Shown: in pieces, positions 1-8,016 of the stretch
Position numbering within the stretch: position 1 is the stretch's first letter
Layout: every line of letters begins with the position of its first letter
Origin: Paenibacillus sp. FSL R10-2734
GTDB taxonomy: Bacteria > Bacillota > Bacilli > Paenibacillales > Paenibacillaceae
NCBI RefSeq assembly: GCF_037963865.1
Contig: NZ_CP150170.1
Location: forward strand, 6,634,001 to 6,698,000
DNA length: 64,000 nucleotides
Direction of reading: 5' to 3'
Notes under the pieces: model-generated
Told to the model about the DNA's origin: nothing
What the model saw: only the letters and a program-made list of their open reading frames with translations
Databases searched by the model: none
Made by a program: the position numbers and the translations under genes

Positions 1-776
1 ACAATAGCCTTATTGGATAAGGGCTTATGTGTTACCGTACGATTGCCTATCGTAATTAGCAGTGCACCAGTTCCCGCTTCGCTCTGCAAAGTTCCACCCA
101 ATAAAGCCACGGATTCTCTTAACGGAACAAACACACGAGAATTTTCAACAATAAAAGAGTCCTTCAGCTTTGTAGTCGCCCCATTGATCTCAAAAGCTCC
201 CGCAAATTTATTACTTCCCACAGCGTATCCATTTTTAGTGGCGATATTCTCCATAGCTAATGTGCTCGTTGTAATGATTACCCGTGTATTCTTAGCTATT
301 TGTGGATACAGCCAGTGGATGTCATCATTATGCATTCGAATACATCCGGCGCTAACATACTTTCCTATGGACGACTCATTATTATTGCCGTGAATCGCAT
401 ACGTCGTGCCATAAGTCCCGTTCACTTCCAGCCCCAACCAGCGGTCGCCAAGTGGATTGGCCGGATCTCCCCCGGGAATTTTCTCTTTGTAGTAGGGTCT
501 GTTCTTTACTTTAACTACCATTTTGAAGCTACCTTCTGGTGTCAGTTCCTTCGACTTCCCTGTTGCTACTGGAAAAATCTTCACCAGCTTGCCGTCACTG
601 AAATACGCGAGTTTGTTTGTTTTTTTGTTCACGATAATCAGATCTGATCCAGCAGCAGCTTCCACCTTTCCTACCCCTGTAAAACAAGCTGCGAACAGAA
701 GCCCGAATACAAGCATCAGCTTCATATTCCGCAGTAAAAAAGATTGAAACCTGTTACCCGAAACGAAAAATTCCAA
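1..776 (-). CDS. L,D-transpeptidase (YkuD), secreted; 3' end cut by window edge
   Basis: The reading frame is open from about 776 down to base 1, so the C-terminus lies outside the window. After a signal peptide comes a YkuD domain with the catalytic block HGNNN...GKYVSAGCIRMHNDD. Its Cys is the expected nucleophile that forms 3-3 crosslinks or attaches proteins in peptidoglycan. After it comes the start of a copper-amine-oxidase N-terminal-like stalk (RVFVPLRE), a common wall-binding module in Paenibacillus exoproteins. Two starts are possible. TTG at 776 has GGAGG about 9 nt upstream and gives a positively charged n-region. ATG at 725 has no good Shine-Dalgarno sequence. I prefer TTG. The family call is firm; the target and role (wall remodelling, beta-lactam tolerance) are inferred. 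Confidence 0.88.
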   Translation of the reverse strand, partial: MEFFVSGNRFQSFLLRNMKLMLVFGLLFAACFTGVGKVEAAAGSDLIIVNKKTNKLAYFSDGKLVKIFPVATGKSKELTPEGSFKMVVKVKNRPYYKEKIPGGDPANPLGDRWLGLEVNGTYGTTYAIHGNNNESSIGKYVSAGCIRMHNDDIHWLYPQIAKNTRVIITTSTLAMENIATKNGYAVGSNKFAGAFEINGATTKLKDSFIVENSRVFVPLRESVALLGGTLQSEAGTGALLITIGNRTVTHKPLSNKAI

Positions 777-908
777 TATCCTCCACCTCCATATATAAAG
801 ACGAAATCGGTTCAAATTTGTTGCATACCAACCTGTACCTATTCTTTTCAACTCGTCCCTAGCATTTGACGCAGAGATTGCAATACTGTAACCAAGTGAA
901 CGCACGAC

Positions 909-945
909 AAAAAAGCTGACCATTGGATAACCAAAGATCAGCTTA
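909..945 (-). terminator. Intrinsic terminator of cutC
   Basis: A 7-bp stem AAGCTGA/TCAGCTT (913-919 with 938-944) is followed, reading the minus strand, by six T. It lies about 50 bp past the cutC stop. Confidence 0.7.
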
Positions 946-995
946 GTATTTAAAAAAACTGTATTGGAGAAACGAATCAATAATTAACGCTGAGG

Positions 996-1694
996 CTAGT
1001 TATCTTTTCTTTTATCCAGAATGTTTCGAACAGCCTGCAAACGAGCAGGATCTATCGGCTTCAGCGCGCTACCATCTACTCTAACGGCTGAACCAAAATG
1101 CACTCGTCCTACGCCCGTTTGTTTTATAAAATCACTTAACCCATCCGCAGATAATCCACTGCCAGCCAGAATAGAAATGGATCTCTCCGAAGTAAGCTGC
1201 TCTAGTTGTACAATACGTTCCGCACCTTTAGGAGCTGTACTCTGACCACCCGATGTTAAAATATCGGTAATCTGAGGATAACGCTCCAATACTTTAAGCG
1301 CTTCGAACTGATCTCGCACCTCATCAAACGCACGATGGAACGTAACCTCTAACCCTTTTGCTGCATGAAGCAGCCTTTGGAGTAACTCTTCGTCTACCGT
1401 TCCATCCGAGCGTAGCATGCCCATTACGACAGATAACCCACCGACAGAAGCGATATGCTGAATATCCCGCTCCATTGTATCTATATCATCCTTATCGTAA
1501 TAAAAGGATCTAGCATGGGGCCTAACCATTACCCTAACCGGGATCGAGACGGCGTCGCGTACTTTTTCTATAAGACCCAGACTAGGCGTCAATCCCCCTT
1601 CACTAATCCCAGTGATCAATTCAATTCGGTCAGCACCATTACGCTCGGCCAGCACTGCATCACTTAATGTTGTAGCAATTACCTCTAATAGCAT
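996..1694 (-). CDS. cutC: CutC family copper homeostasis protein
   Basis: The 232-aa protein matches CutC over its full length: N-terminal LLEVIATTLSDA, the NGADRIEL segment, VRVMVRPH, FHRAFDE and the C-terminal VHFGSAVR. CutC folds as a TIM barrel in the cytoplasm. Its link to copper tolerance comes from E. coli and Enterococcus; the biochemical activity is still unclear. The start ATG is preceded by AAGGAGAG at good spacing. It appears to be a single-gene unit with its own terminator downstream; no copper-responsive operator was recognised. The family assignment is safe, the copper role less so. Confidence 0.93.
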   Translation of the reverse strand: MLLEVIATTLSDAVLAERNGADRIELITGISEGGLTPSLGLIEKVRDAVSIPVRVMVRPHARSFYYDKDDIDTMERDIQHIASVGGLSVVMGMLRSDGTVDEELLQRLLHAAKGLEVTFHRAFDEVRDQFEALKVLERYPQITDILTSGGQSTAPKGAERIVQLEQLTSERSISILAGSGLSADGLSDFIKQTGVGRVHFGSAVRVDGSALKPIDPARLQAVRNILDKRKDN

Positions 1695-1781
1695 TGTTGT
1701 CTCTCCTTAATTCACATTTCAGGAATTTTCTCCTTGATATTCTCTCCTAGCGAGCTCCTTCTGAGGACCTGCTCACGACAA

Positions 1782-3023
1782 TTAATACTTAATTGCTTGT
1801 TCCATAACAGGATCTATACCTTTCCGAAGATCCTCTATCGTAGTGTTTACATAGACATCTGGGTTCAGTCCCTTGTCCTTTGTATCTAACATATGAAACT
1901 CTTTCGTAGAGTAAATTATGTTTAAACCACTCTCATCCAACTTGAATGAGCGGATGTCGCCAGGTTTATTCGGATCACCATTTACTGGCTCGCCTATCAA
2001 TGTTGCATTCAGTCTAGAACGAAGCTCTATCGCAGCTGACATAGCTGAAGAAGCGCTATATCGGCCCATAAGAACAACTATCCGATGTTGTATCTTGGGA
2101 ATGTTCAATAATTTTTCAAGTAAAGGTTGAATGACCTCCGAATTCCCGCCTCTATTATTCCTCAAATCAATAATCAATTTTCCCACTGGAAAATTATTAA
2201 TAGTCTGAACAATATCATCAGAATACTGTTCCATGCTGTAGTTAGGATCCTCAGAGCAACTATTATAAGCAGCATACAATGTATTGTCTTCTGCCAGATA
2301 CGTATACGTATAGTTAGAGTCCCTCAATTTTTTATATAACAAATCGTCTTTATAAGGATTTATTAAACGCAGCGTAGTATCACCTTGATAGACCCATGGA
2401 ACACTAATGTTAATTTCAGTATGATCTTCTAACAAAAACGACACAGGTAAATTATCCTGATCTTCGCCTACAATTCCAAGTCCATGAAGAATGGAATACC
2501 TCACTAGATGTGAAGGAATCTCAACAAGTAAACCTTGCTCGTTATCTACTGAAACTACGTCTTTTAACGTTTCCATTATTTTGGCAACAGGTTGATGATT
2601 AATCTCTGTAAGCTCTGCAAAAAGAATATTAGAGTATTGTGGAAGTGTATTTACAACGTACAGCTTCTCATTATACAAGTATATTATGAAAGGAAGAACG
2701 TTCTCATTTTCGTATTCCAGCTTGGTATGTACTTGTTCTATAGAGGCTAATGCTTTAGATAAATCGATTTTCACTTGATCGTCGCTCTTATATTTCGGTA
2801 AAAAGTTAATGATTCGGTCCATTTGTGCACTGAACGTCTTAGCGAGATCGTCATTTATTTTTAAAGCTATCTCATTTTGCAGCATCTCTTGCTTCGCATA
2901 TTGTAGATCTGGTTCCCAGTTTACCTTAAGCTTCTCTTTCTCTGAACAAGAGGACAGCAGTAGGACAATAAGTAAGTTAATGATTAGAAAATAGAGGATC
3001 GGTACGAATTTTATTATTCTCAT
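1782..3023 (-). CDS. S41 (tail-specific protease-like) peptidase, lipoprotein
   Basis: About 413 aa. It begins with a lipoprotein signal ending LLLSSC, so it is probably anchored on the outer face of the membrane. The C-terminal half carries the S41 core: IIDLRNNRGG, then VLMGRYSASSAMSAA with the expected nucleophilic Ser, then IGEPV and the LNPDV segment near the end. No PDZ domain is visible, unlike CtpA/CtpB, so it resembles the shorter S41 proteins of Firmicutes. I placed the start at the second in-frame ATG (3023), because AGGAGGT lies just before it and inside the longer reading frame that begins at 3044. Substrate unknown. It stands alone between cutC and a long non-coding stretch. Confidence 0.82.
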   Translation of the reverse strand: MRIIKFVPILYFLIINLLIVLLLSSCSEKEKLKVNWEPDLQYAKQEMLQNEIALKINDDLAKTFSAQMDRIINFLPKYKSDDQVKIDLSKALASIEQVHTKLEYENENVLPFIIYLYNEKLYVVNTLPQYSNILFAELTEINHQPVAKIMETLKDVVSVDNEQGLLVEIPSHLVRYSILHGLGIVGEDQDNLPVSFLLEDHTEINISVPWVYQGDTTLRLINPYKDDLLYKKLRDSNYTYTYLAEDNTLYAAYNSCSEDPNYSMEQYSDDIVQTINNFPVGKLIIDLRNNRGGNSEVIQPLLEKLLNIPKIQHRIVVLMGRYSASSAMSAAIELRSRLNATLIGEPVNGDPNKPGDIRSFKLDESGLNIIYSTKEFHMLDTKDKGLNPDVYVNTTIEDLRKGIDPVMEQAIKY

Positions 3024-3403
3024 TTTACCTCCTGAAGTTTTCATGAATGGTAGGAATATGTATTTATAAAGACATACATAACAATAGTATTAATTTGGTA
3101 TTTTTTATATATGATAACAAACGATTTTGTTACAAAAAATAGAATATATACGGAGGAAAGTCCTAGTAAGCACAGGATTGGCTGCATCTGAGTCCAGCCG
3201 TTAGCACATTTCTGTATTCCTGCATTTCCACATTTGTTCATATATACATCTTCATATTCGTCCGCTGTCACAATTCCTCATCATTTAATTTCCACCCAAT
3301 GTATTTGACGCACCAGTCCCTAAACTAACTATGTTTCACCCTCGAAGAATAGCTAGCCTATATTTTGGACTCCAGAGCCCTTATTTGTTATAATTCCGCT
3401 GTT

Positions 3404-3552
3404 TTGAGATGCTATCGGACCCGAGGGGCCTTATTGGACTGAAAAGACGCGAAATCCCCCCTAATTATGACGAATAACGCCTCTCCGGTCCGAAAATCGC
3501 TCCAAAAGGCCTAAAATGCGGCAATAGCTGCATCTGAGTCCGTTAACACACG
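3404..3552. repeat. Interspersed intergenic repeat, copy 1
   Basis: It holds GCTATCGGACC and AATAGCTGCAtcTGAGTCCGTTA. Counterparts (GCTATCGGACC, and the reverse complement AACGGACTCCActGCAGCTATT) occur at about 14078-14160. The spacing and order differ, so these look like eroded members of one genomic repeat family. Confidence 0.5.
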
Positions 3553-3576
3553 ACACGAGCTAGCACGAAGCAGGCG

Positions 3577-3634
3577 GTAGTCAGTAGTCAGTGGTCATTC
3601 GTCATTCGTCAGCTGTCAGCTGTCAGCTGTCAGC
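3577..3634. repeat. Short tandem repeat (GTCAGCT/GTCATTC-type heptamers)
   Basis: The stretch consists of GTCAGTAGTCAGTGGTC, then GTCATTC twice, then GTCAGCT three times in a row. It lies in non-coding DNA and is probably slippage-prone. Confidence 0.75.
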
Positions 3635-3763
3635 ACTCAAGGCTAATAATCAACAGCAGCACGAATTCCGGTTGCCATCGTTGAAGAAAACGGTTCGCTA
3701 ACCAGAAATCAAACCCGAAATCTAATCCGAGCTAAGCAGCTCCCACCGCCCTCATAAACACGC

Positions 3764-3801
3764 AAAAAAGCCTTGATCCTCTAAACTAGAGAATCAAGGC
3801 C
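3764..3801 (-). terminator. Intrinsic terminator of the araC-gfo-thuA-isomerase unit
   Basis: A 14-bp imperfect stem (GCCTTGATTCTCTA with TAGAGGATCAAGGC) is followed on the minus strand by TTTTTT. It lies about 20 bp after the isomerase stop. Confidence 0.88.
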
Positions 3802-3821
3802 TTTCATTTTAAAAGTAATCC

Positions 3822-4790
3822 TTACGCCCACCACATACCTTGAGGCTGGTCACGAATAAGAATGGATTGCAAATTGGTTACTGCACGTTGAAAGCCTTCG
3901 TCTACTGTCATAAGCGGATCTTCATGCTCGATGCTGACCACATAATCATAACCATAAGTACGTAGCGCGCTCATGATATCCGACCATTCAGATATGCTGT
4001 GTCCACAGCCAACGGAGCGGAAGGTCCAAGCGCGGGTCTGCACATCACCATAAGGCTGCATATCGGTCAAACCATACATATTGATATTGTCCTGATCCAG
4101 ATACGTATCCTTGGCATGGAAATGATGGATTGCGCCAGCTTTACCGAGAATCTTGATCGCGCCTACAGGATCGATACCCTGCCACCACAAATGGCTCGGG
4201 TCTAGGTTCGCACCGATCGCATCGCAGGTTGCTTCTCTAAGCTTTAGGATTGTGTACGGAGTATGGCAGAGGAAACCGCCATGAAGCTCGATACCGATCT
4301 TAACGCCATGCTCCTCGGCTAGCTTACCGATTTCCTTCCAGTAAGGGATCAGCTTATTTTCCCATTGCCAGGTTTTGATGTCGCTGTACACGGTAGGCCA
4401 AGGTGTAACTGGCCAGTTCGGTGCTTTTGCCTCATCACTATCACCCGCAGTTCCTGAAAAAGTGTTCACGACAGGAACGCCCATTAGCGAAGCTAGCTTG
4501 ATCGATTTACGCAAAATTTCGTCGCCTGCACGAGCCTCTTCTTTATCCGGCGAAATCGGGTTATTATGGCAGCTGAAAGCACTGATCATAATGCCACGTT
4601 TCGTGAACTGCTCCAAATATTCTTTACGTGCTGATTCGCTGGCAAGCAGCTCATCCGTAGGACAGTGGGCATTTCCGGGATTGCCTCCTGAACCGATCTC
4701 TACCGCATTCAAACCAGCAGCAGCAATTTTATCAAGCATCTCTTCGAGAGTTAAACTTCCAAATACAGGATCAAATACGCCTAATTTCAT
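3822..4790 (-). CDS. Sugar phosphate isomerase/epimerase-like TIM-barrel protein
   Basis: 322 aa of the xylose-isomerase-like TIM-barrel (AP endonuclease 2) family. Recognisable features are LNAVEIGSGG near the N-terminus, GIELHGGF, and metal-ligand segments NLDPSHLWWQG, HFHAKD and SIEHEDP, so a divalent-metal enzyme is expected. The ATG directly follows the thuA stop codon, with GGTGG just upstream, so translation is probably coupled. Relatives partner with Gfo/Idh dehydrogenases in 3-keto-glycoside metabolism (E. coli YcjR with YcjS) or act as inosose isomerases or dehydratases. The neighbouring ThuA and Gfo/Idh genes favour the first role, but the substrate cannot be read from sequence. 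Confidence 0.82.
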   Translation of the reverse strand: MKLGVFDPVFGSLTLEEMLDKIAAAGLNAVEIGSGGNPGNAHCPTDELLASESARKEYLEQFTKRGIMISAFSCHNNPISPDKEEARAGDEILRKSIKLASLMGVPVVNTFSGTAGDSDEAKAPNWPVTPWPTVYSDIKTWQWENKLIPYWKEIGKLAEEHGVKIGIELHGGFLCHTPYTILKLREATCDAIGANLDPSHLWWQGIDPVGAIKILGKAGAIHHFHAKDTYLDQDNINMYGLTDMQPYGDVQTRAWTFRSVGCGHSISEWSDIMSALRTYGYDYVVSIEHEDPLMTVDEGFQRAVTNLQSILIRDQPQGMWWA

Positions 4791-5531
4791 TTATACTACC
4801 ACCTTTTCTTTGATTGGCTCCAAAGCTTCAGAATGTCCGTAAACTGGATAATCACGTTTCGTTGGTGCACACCAGTTCACGCCATTGATGATTACTCTTT
4901 GAATTTCTTTGTTGTAATAGGTTGGGTAAGATTCATGACCGGGCTGGAAATAAAAGATCTTCCCGTTCCCACGAGTATAGGTCGATCCACTTGGGAACAC
5001 GTTGCCGCCTTCAAACCAGCCTACAAAAATAAGACTCTCTGGTGCTGGCACATCAAAATGCGCACCGTACATCTCTTCTTGCTCCAGATCGATATATTCG
5101 CCAATGCCCTCAGCAATCGGGTGACTTGGGTCCATGACCCAGAGGCGCTCTTTCTCCCCTGCTTCACGCCACTTCAGATCGCAGCTGGTGCCCATTAATT
5201 TCATAAATATTTTGGACATATGACCAGAATGAAGCACCACAAGCCCCATCCCCTGAAGTACTCTTTGGTGAACACGGTTTACAATCTCATCACTAACTTC
5301 TTGATGGGCGACATGTCCCCACCAGATTAGTACATCTGTGTTATCCAGCACTTCTTGTGTTAGTCCGTGCTCCGGTTCATCCAGCGTAGCTGTCCCTACG
5401 TCCAGTCCAGCTTCGTGAAGGAAACTTGCCAGTTGTCCATGAATGCCTTGCGGATAGACCTTGAGAATTCTCTCTTCCTGCCGTTCATGACGAAATTCAT
5501 TCCATACCGTTACTCTGGTCACTTTGGACAC
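4791..5531 (-). CDS. thuA: ThuA-like trehalose-utilisation family protein
   Basis: 246 aa with the glutamine-amidotransferase-like fold of ThuA: VTVWNEFRHE at the N-terminus, DVLIWWGHVAHQEV, GLVVLHSGH, and YTRGNGKIFYFQPGHE near the C-terminus. In rhizobia ThuA works with the oxidoreductase ThuB on trehalose by a 3-keto route; the direct reaction of ThuA is not settled. Translation starts at GTG (5531) with AGGAG upstream. It lies between the oxidoreductase and the isomerase in one transcription unit. The family is clear; the substrate may be trehalose or another disaccharide. Confidence 0.85.
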   Translation of the reverse strand: MSKVTRVTVWNEFRHERQEERILKVYPQGIHGQLASFLHEAGLDVGTATLDEPEHGLTQEVLDNTDVLIWWGHVAHQEVSDEIVNRVHQRVLQGMGLVVLHSGHMSKIFMKLMGTSCDLKWREAGEKERLWVMDPSHPIAEGIGEYIDLEQEEMYGAHFDVPAPESLIFVGWFEGGNVFPSGSTYTRGNGKIFYFQPGHESYPTYYNKEIQRVIINGVNWCAPTKRDYPVYGHSEALEPIKEKVVV

Positions 5532-5581
5532 ACTCCTAGTTCATAGTTATCTATGCCATTAAACTTAATTGATTAGTCAAA

Positions 5582-6658
5582 TTAGTCAAAAAATACAGGC
5601 ATTCCAGTCTCAGAGGATTTATAAATAGCCTCCAAGATACGGGTAACAACGAGCGCCTGCTCTGGCTTCACTACAGGCTCGGTGTCATTGACAATGCTGT
5701 CGATCCACTGTGCAGCCTCTGTCAACGCAGGATCATCTCCCGCGCCATCGTAAAAGTCGACACCTGCAGCATCCAGACCAATATGCTTCTCGAATGTCTT
5801 GCCGTATTCTTCTCCGTTAATACGCAGACCTTTCTCCATATCCGCTCCACCTTCAGTACCGCAAAGCACCGTCTTAGCTTCACCAACATCAAGTGTATTC
5901 AGCGCCCAGCTTGCTTCGAGAACGATGCTAGCTCCATTCTCCATAGTAATGAATCCAATTGCGGAATCCTCAACTGTAAATTTCTCAGGATCCCACGGGC
6001 CCCAAGCGTTCGCAGCGTTTTTACGACCGGACAGCTTATGATAGGCGTTACCCACAACATATTTAGGTTTGTAGTTATCCATCATCCAAAGCGTCAAATC
6101 GAGGGCATGAGTACCGATATCAATCAATGGTCCTCCACCTTGTGCTTCCTCATCCAGAAACACACCCCAGGTTGGAACGGCACGACGACGGATCGCCTTA
6201 GCTTTAGCATAATAAATCTCTCCAAGACCATTATTCTCACATACCGTATGAAGATAAGCTGAATCTGGTCTGAAACGGTTCTGGTAACCGATCGTCAGCT
6301 TTTTCCCAGTTCGCTTAGACGCATCGATCATCGCTTGCGCTTCCTCGGTAGTTTTGGCCATCGGCTTTTCGCACATTACATGCTTGCCTGCCTCCATTGC
6401 AGCAATGGAAATCTCTGCGTGGGAAATGTTCGGTGTACATACATGAATCACATCTATACTTGCATCTTTAAGAAGCTCTTTATAATCTGCATAAACTACG
6501 GAGCTCTCATCCCCAAAATCTGCTTTTGCCTTCTCGGCACGCTCAGGAACGATATCGCAAAAAGCAACCATCCGCGCACCTTCCACTTTTGAAAGCGCTG
6601 GCATATGTTTGCCGTTCGCAATGCCTCCACAACCGATAATTCCTACTGTTAATGTCAT
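5582..6658 (-). CDS. Gfo/Idh/MocA family NAD(P)-dependent oxidoreductase
   Basis: 358 aa. The N-terminal Rossmann domain has GIIGCGGIANGKHMPAL as the dinucleotide loop, VVYADYKELL, and the conserved CEKPMA motif; the C-terminal part is the alpha/beta Gfo/Idh substrate domain with GGGPLIDIGTHALDL. The start lies only 6 bp after the araC stop, so the two genes are co-transcribed. With thuA and a TIM-barrel isomerase downstream, the gene is the likely ThuB or YcjS equivalent that oxidises a sugar at C3. This role is inferred from context. Confidence 0.85.
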   Translation of the reverse strand: MTLTVGIIGCGGIANGKHMPALSKVEGARMVAFCDIVPERAEKAKADFGDESSVVYADYKELLKDASIDVIHVCTPNISHAEISIAAMEAGKHVMCEKPMAKTTEEAQAMIDASKRTGKKLTIGYQNRFRPDSAYLHTVCENNGLGEIYYAKAKAIRRRAVPTWGVFLDEEAQGGGPLIDIGTHALDLTLWMMDNYKPKYVVGNAYHKLSGRKNAANAWGPWDPEKFTVEDSAIGFITMENGASIVLEASWALNTLDVGEAKTVLCGTEGGADMEKGLRINGEEYGKTFEKHIGLDAAGVDFYDGAGDDPALTEAAQWIDSIVNDTEPVVKPEQALVVTRILEAIYKSSETGMPVFFD

Positions 6659-6664
6659 TTTGTT

Positions 6665-7618
6665 CTAACCTCCACTTGTTCCTGTTTTGATATCTCTATC
6701 ATACAAAGCCCCGGAGCTTCTTTCTTCCTGCATTCTTGCTGTATTATTCCCGAATATTGTCTTATGGTATTTAAGTGGGGATATCCCCGTTGCTTCCTTG
6801 AAAAAATGATGAAAGGTCTTCACGCTGCCAAACCCAGCTTCTTCCGCCACCGCGGACATCGGCAGATCTTCATTCATCAAAATCCATTTGGCTTTGTTCA
6901 GCCGGTATTCATTTAAGAACGCTATAAAGGTCATGCCAGTATTCTTCTTAAATAGCTTCGTAAAATAATACGGACTGAAGCCCATGTAATTCGCAACCTC
7001 ATTCAGCGTAATGGCCTCCTGATAATGCTGCTCCACATAGATAAAAATCCGTTCTAATCTCTCCAGTGTTTCTCTAGATTGGTTCAGCGTTTCTTCCGAG
7101 AACTTAGGCTGTTTATTAACAGTACTCCTTGGCACCTCCCGTAAAATAACGGTCAGTAGTTCAAACAATCTAGCTTTGATTAAGTAGGCGTACCCTTCAT
7201 TTCGCTGCACGTCTTCCTCGTAAATACTCTCAATCAGCCCTTTGATCTTCGCTGCGGTTGCCTCGGGCCATTTTGAACTAGAATGCTCCATAAGCGTAAA
7301 AATCTCACGAAGCGAATAATCACTTCCGCTCAAAGCTGCGACTTCCTGAAATAGATTAAGATCGAATTGAATTACTACCCGTTCGCTCTCAGGTGAGGCG
7401 AGAAAATAATGTACATCCCCACCGTTGATAAACTGAACCTCACCCTGCTCCATGTGAATAGGGGTATCATTAATTCCCAGATTTATACTTCCTTTAGTTA
7501 CATAGATAATTTCAATTTCTTTATGCCAATGTGGATAACACAACGCATCTCCTCCACAAAGTAAACTTCTAAAGGGAAAGTGCTTATCCACATTCGGAAT
7601 TTCGAGATAAATATTCAT
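6665..7618 (-). CDS. AraC family transcriptional regulator with cupin sensor domain
   Basis: 317 aa. An N-terminal cupin-like sugar-sensing domain (PHWHKEIEIIYVTKGS, INGGDVHYFL) is followed by the C-terminal double helix-turn-helix (about residues 180-285: AITLNEVANYMGFSPYYFTKLFKK, then SAVAEEAGFGSVKTFHHFFKEATGISPLKY as two helix pairs). It is the first gene of the unit with the oxidoreductase, thuA and isomerase, so it probably controls that unit. The ATG follows AAGGAGC. A good sigma-A promoter and a LacI-type operator lie just upstream. Confidence 0.92.
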   Translation of the reverse strand: MNIYLEIPNVDKHFPFRSLLCGGDALCYPHWHKEIEIIYVTKGSINLGINDTPIHMEQGEVQFINGGDVHYFLASPESERVVIQFDLNLFQEVAALSGSDYSLREIFTLMEHSSSKWPEATAAKIKGLIESIYEEDVQRNEGYAYLIKARLFELLTVILREVPRSTVNKQPKFSEETLNQSRETLERLERIFIYVEQHYQEAITLNEVANYMGFSPYYFTKLFKKNTGMTFIAFLNEYRLNKAKWILMNEDLPMSAVAEEAGFGSVKTFHHFFKEATGISPLKYHKTIFGNNTARMQEERSSGALYDRDIKTGTSGG

Positions 7619-7682
7619 AAGCGCAGCTCCTTATCCGTTCGAACATTAAAACAAACGTTCAACATGCCCATTCGATCTTCAC

Positions 7683-7694
7683 GTAAGCGTTTAC
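7683..7694. promoter_or_regulatory. LacI-type operator (GTAAGCGTTTAC) at araC promoter
   Basis: A 12-bp near-palindrome just downstream of the araC -10 box, about 65 bp before the araC start. It is identical to the site at 7924-7935. It would suit the LacI protein encoded at 8017; CcpA binding is an alternative because the sequence also resembles a cre site. Confidence 0.65.
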
Positions 7695-7701
7695 CCTCTA
7701 A

Positions 7702-7730
7702 ATGTTAGCCCTCTAATATTCTTTTGTCAA
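7702..7730 (-). promoter_or_regulatory. Sigma-A promoter for the araC unit
   Basis: On the minus strand, TTGACA (7725-7730), a 17-nt spacer, then TAACAT (7702-7707). The operator follows immediately, so binding there would block initiation. Confidence 0.65.
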
Positions 7731-7889
7731 TTCTAGGTCTAGACGATTCTTAATATCCTGCTCCTACTTCATTTCAGCCTTTTAACACCACTATTTTAAA
7801 AGAATTTTCTGGTAAATGAATCGGTTTCATTCTATTAAAAATCAATTGCCTTTCATGGTTCTTATCATTCACATATTTTTTAGGTGGAG

Positions 7890-7919
7890 TTGACAAGCAT
7901 ACCCGCCAGGATTTATATT
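7890..7919 (+). promoter_or_regulatory. Sigma-A promoter for lacI
   Basis: TTGACA (7890-7895), an 18-nt spacer and TATATT (7914-7919). The palindromic operator starts 5 bp after the -10 box, as expected for autorepression. Confidence 0.7.
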
Positions 7920-7923
7920 CAGG

Positions 7924-7935
7924 GTAAGCGTTTAC
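7924..7935. promoter_or_regulatory. LacI-type operator (GTAAGCGTTTAC) at lacI start site
   Basis: Identical to the site near araC and placed at the expected lacI transcription start. Confidence 0.65.
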
Positions 7936-7968
7936 GTAATTCTCAATAAGCAATTTGATTTTCAGAGC

Positions 7969-7980
7969 GTAAACGTTTAA
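7969..7980. promoter_or_regulatory. LacI-type operator (GTAAACGTTTAA)
   Basis: Second operator copy, 45 bp downstream of the previous one and about 37 bp before the lacI start codon. It differs from the perfect palindrome GTAAACGTTTAC at 9041 by one base. Confidence 0.6.
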
Positions 7981-8016
7981 TCTAAGGCTAACCGGAAATC
8001 TAAGGAGCACATATGA

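Larger units (their letters stand above)
3024..3821. other. Gene-poor stretch with degenerate repeats
   Basis: About 800 bp with no credible gene; a 76-codon frame at 3041-3271 has no ribosome binding site or recognisable family. It contains two copies of GCTGCATCTGAGTCC (3181-3195 and 3527-3541), a block at about 3404-3550 resembling the 14.1-kb intergenic region, a tandem GTCAGCT microrepeat, and a terminator at the downstream end. Confidence 0.6.
7619..8016. promoter_or_regulatory. Divergent control region between araC unit and lacI
   Basis: 398 bp without genes, carrying two divergent promoters and three near-identical palindromic operators (listed separately). Nothing else was recognised. 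Confidence 0.8.

Noticed and set aside
3041..3271. A 76-codon minus-strand frame upstream of the S41 lipoprotein
   Set aside because: No ribosome binding site, odd composition, no recognisable family; it overlaps the control region of the lipoprotein gene.
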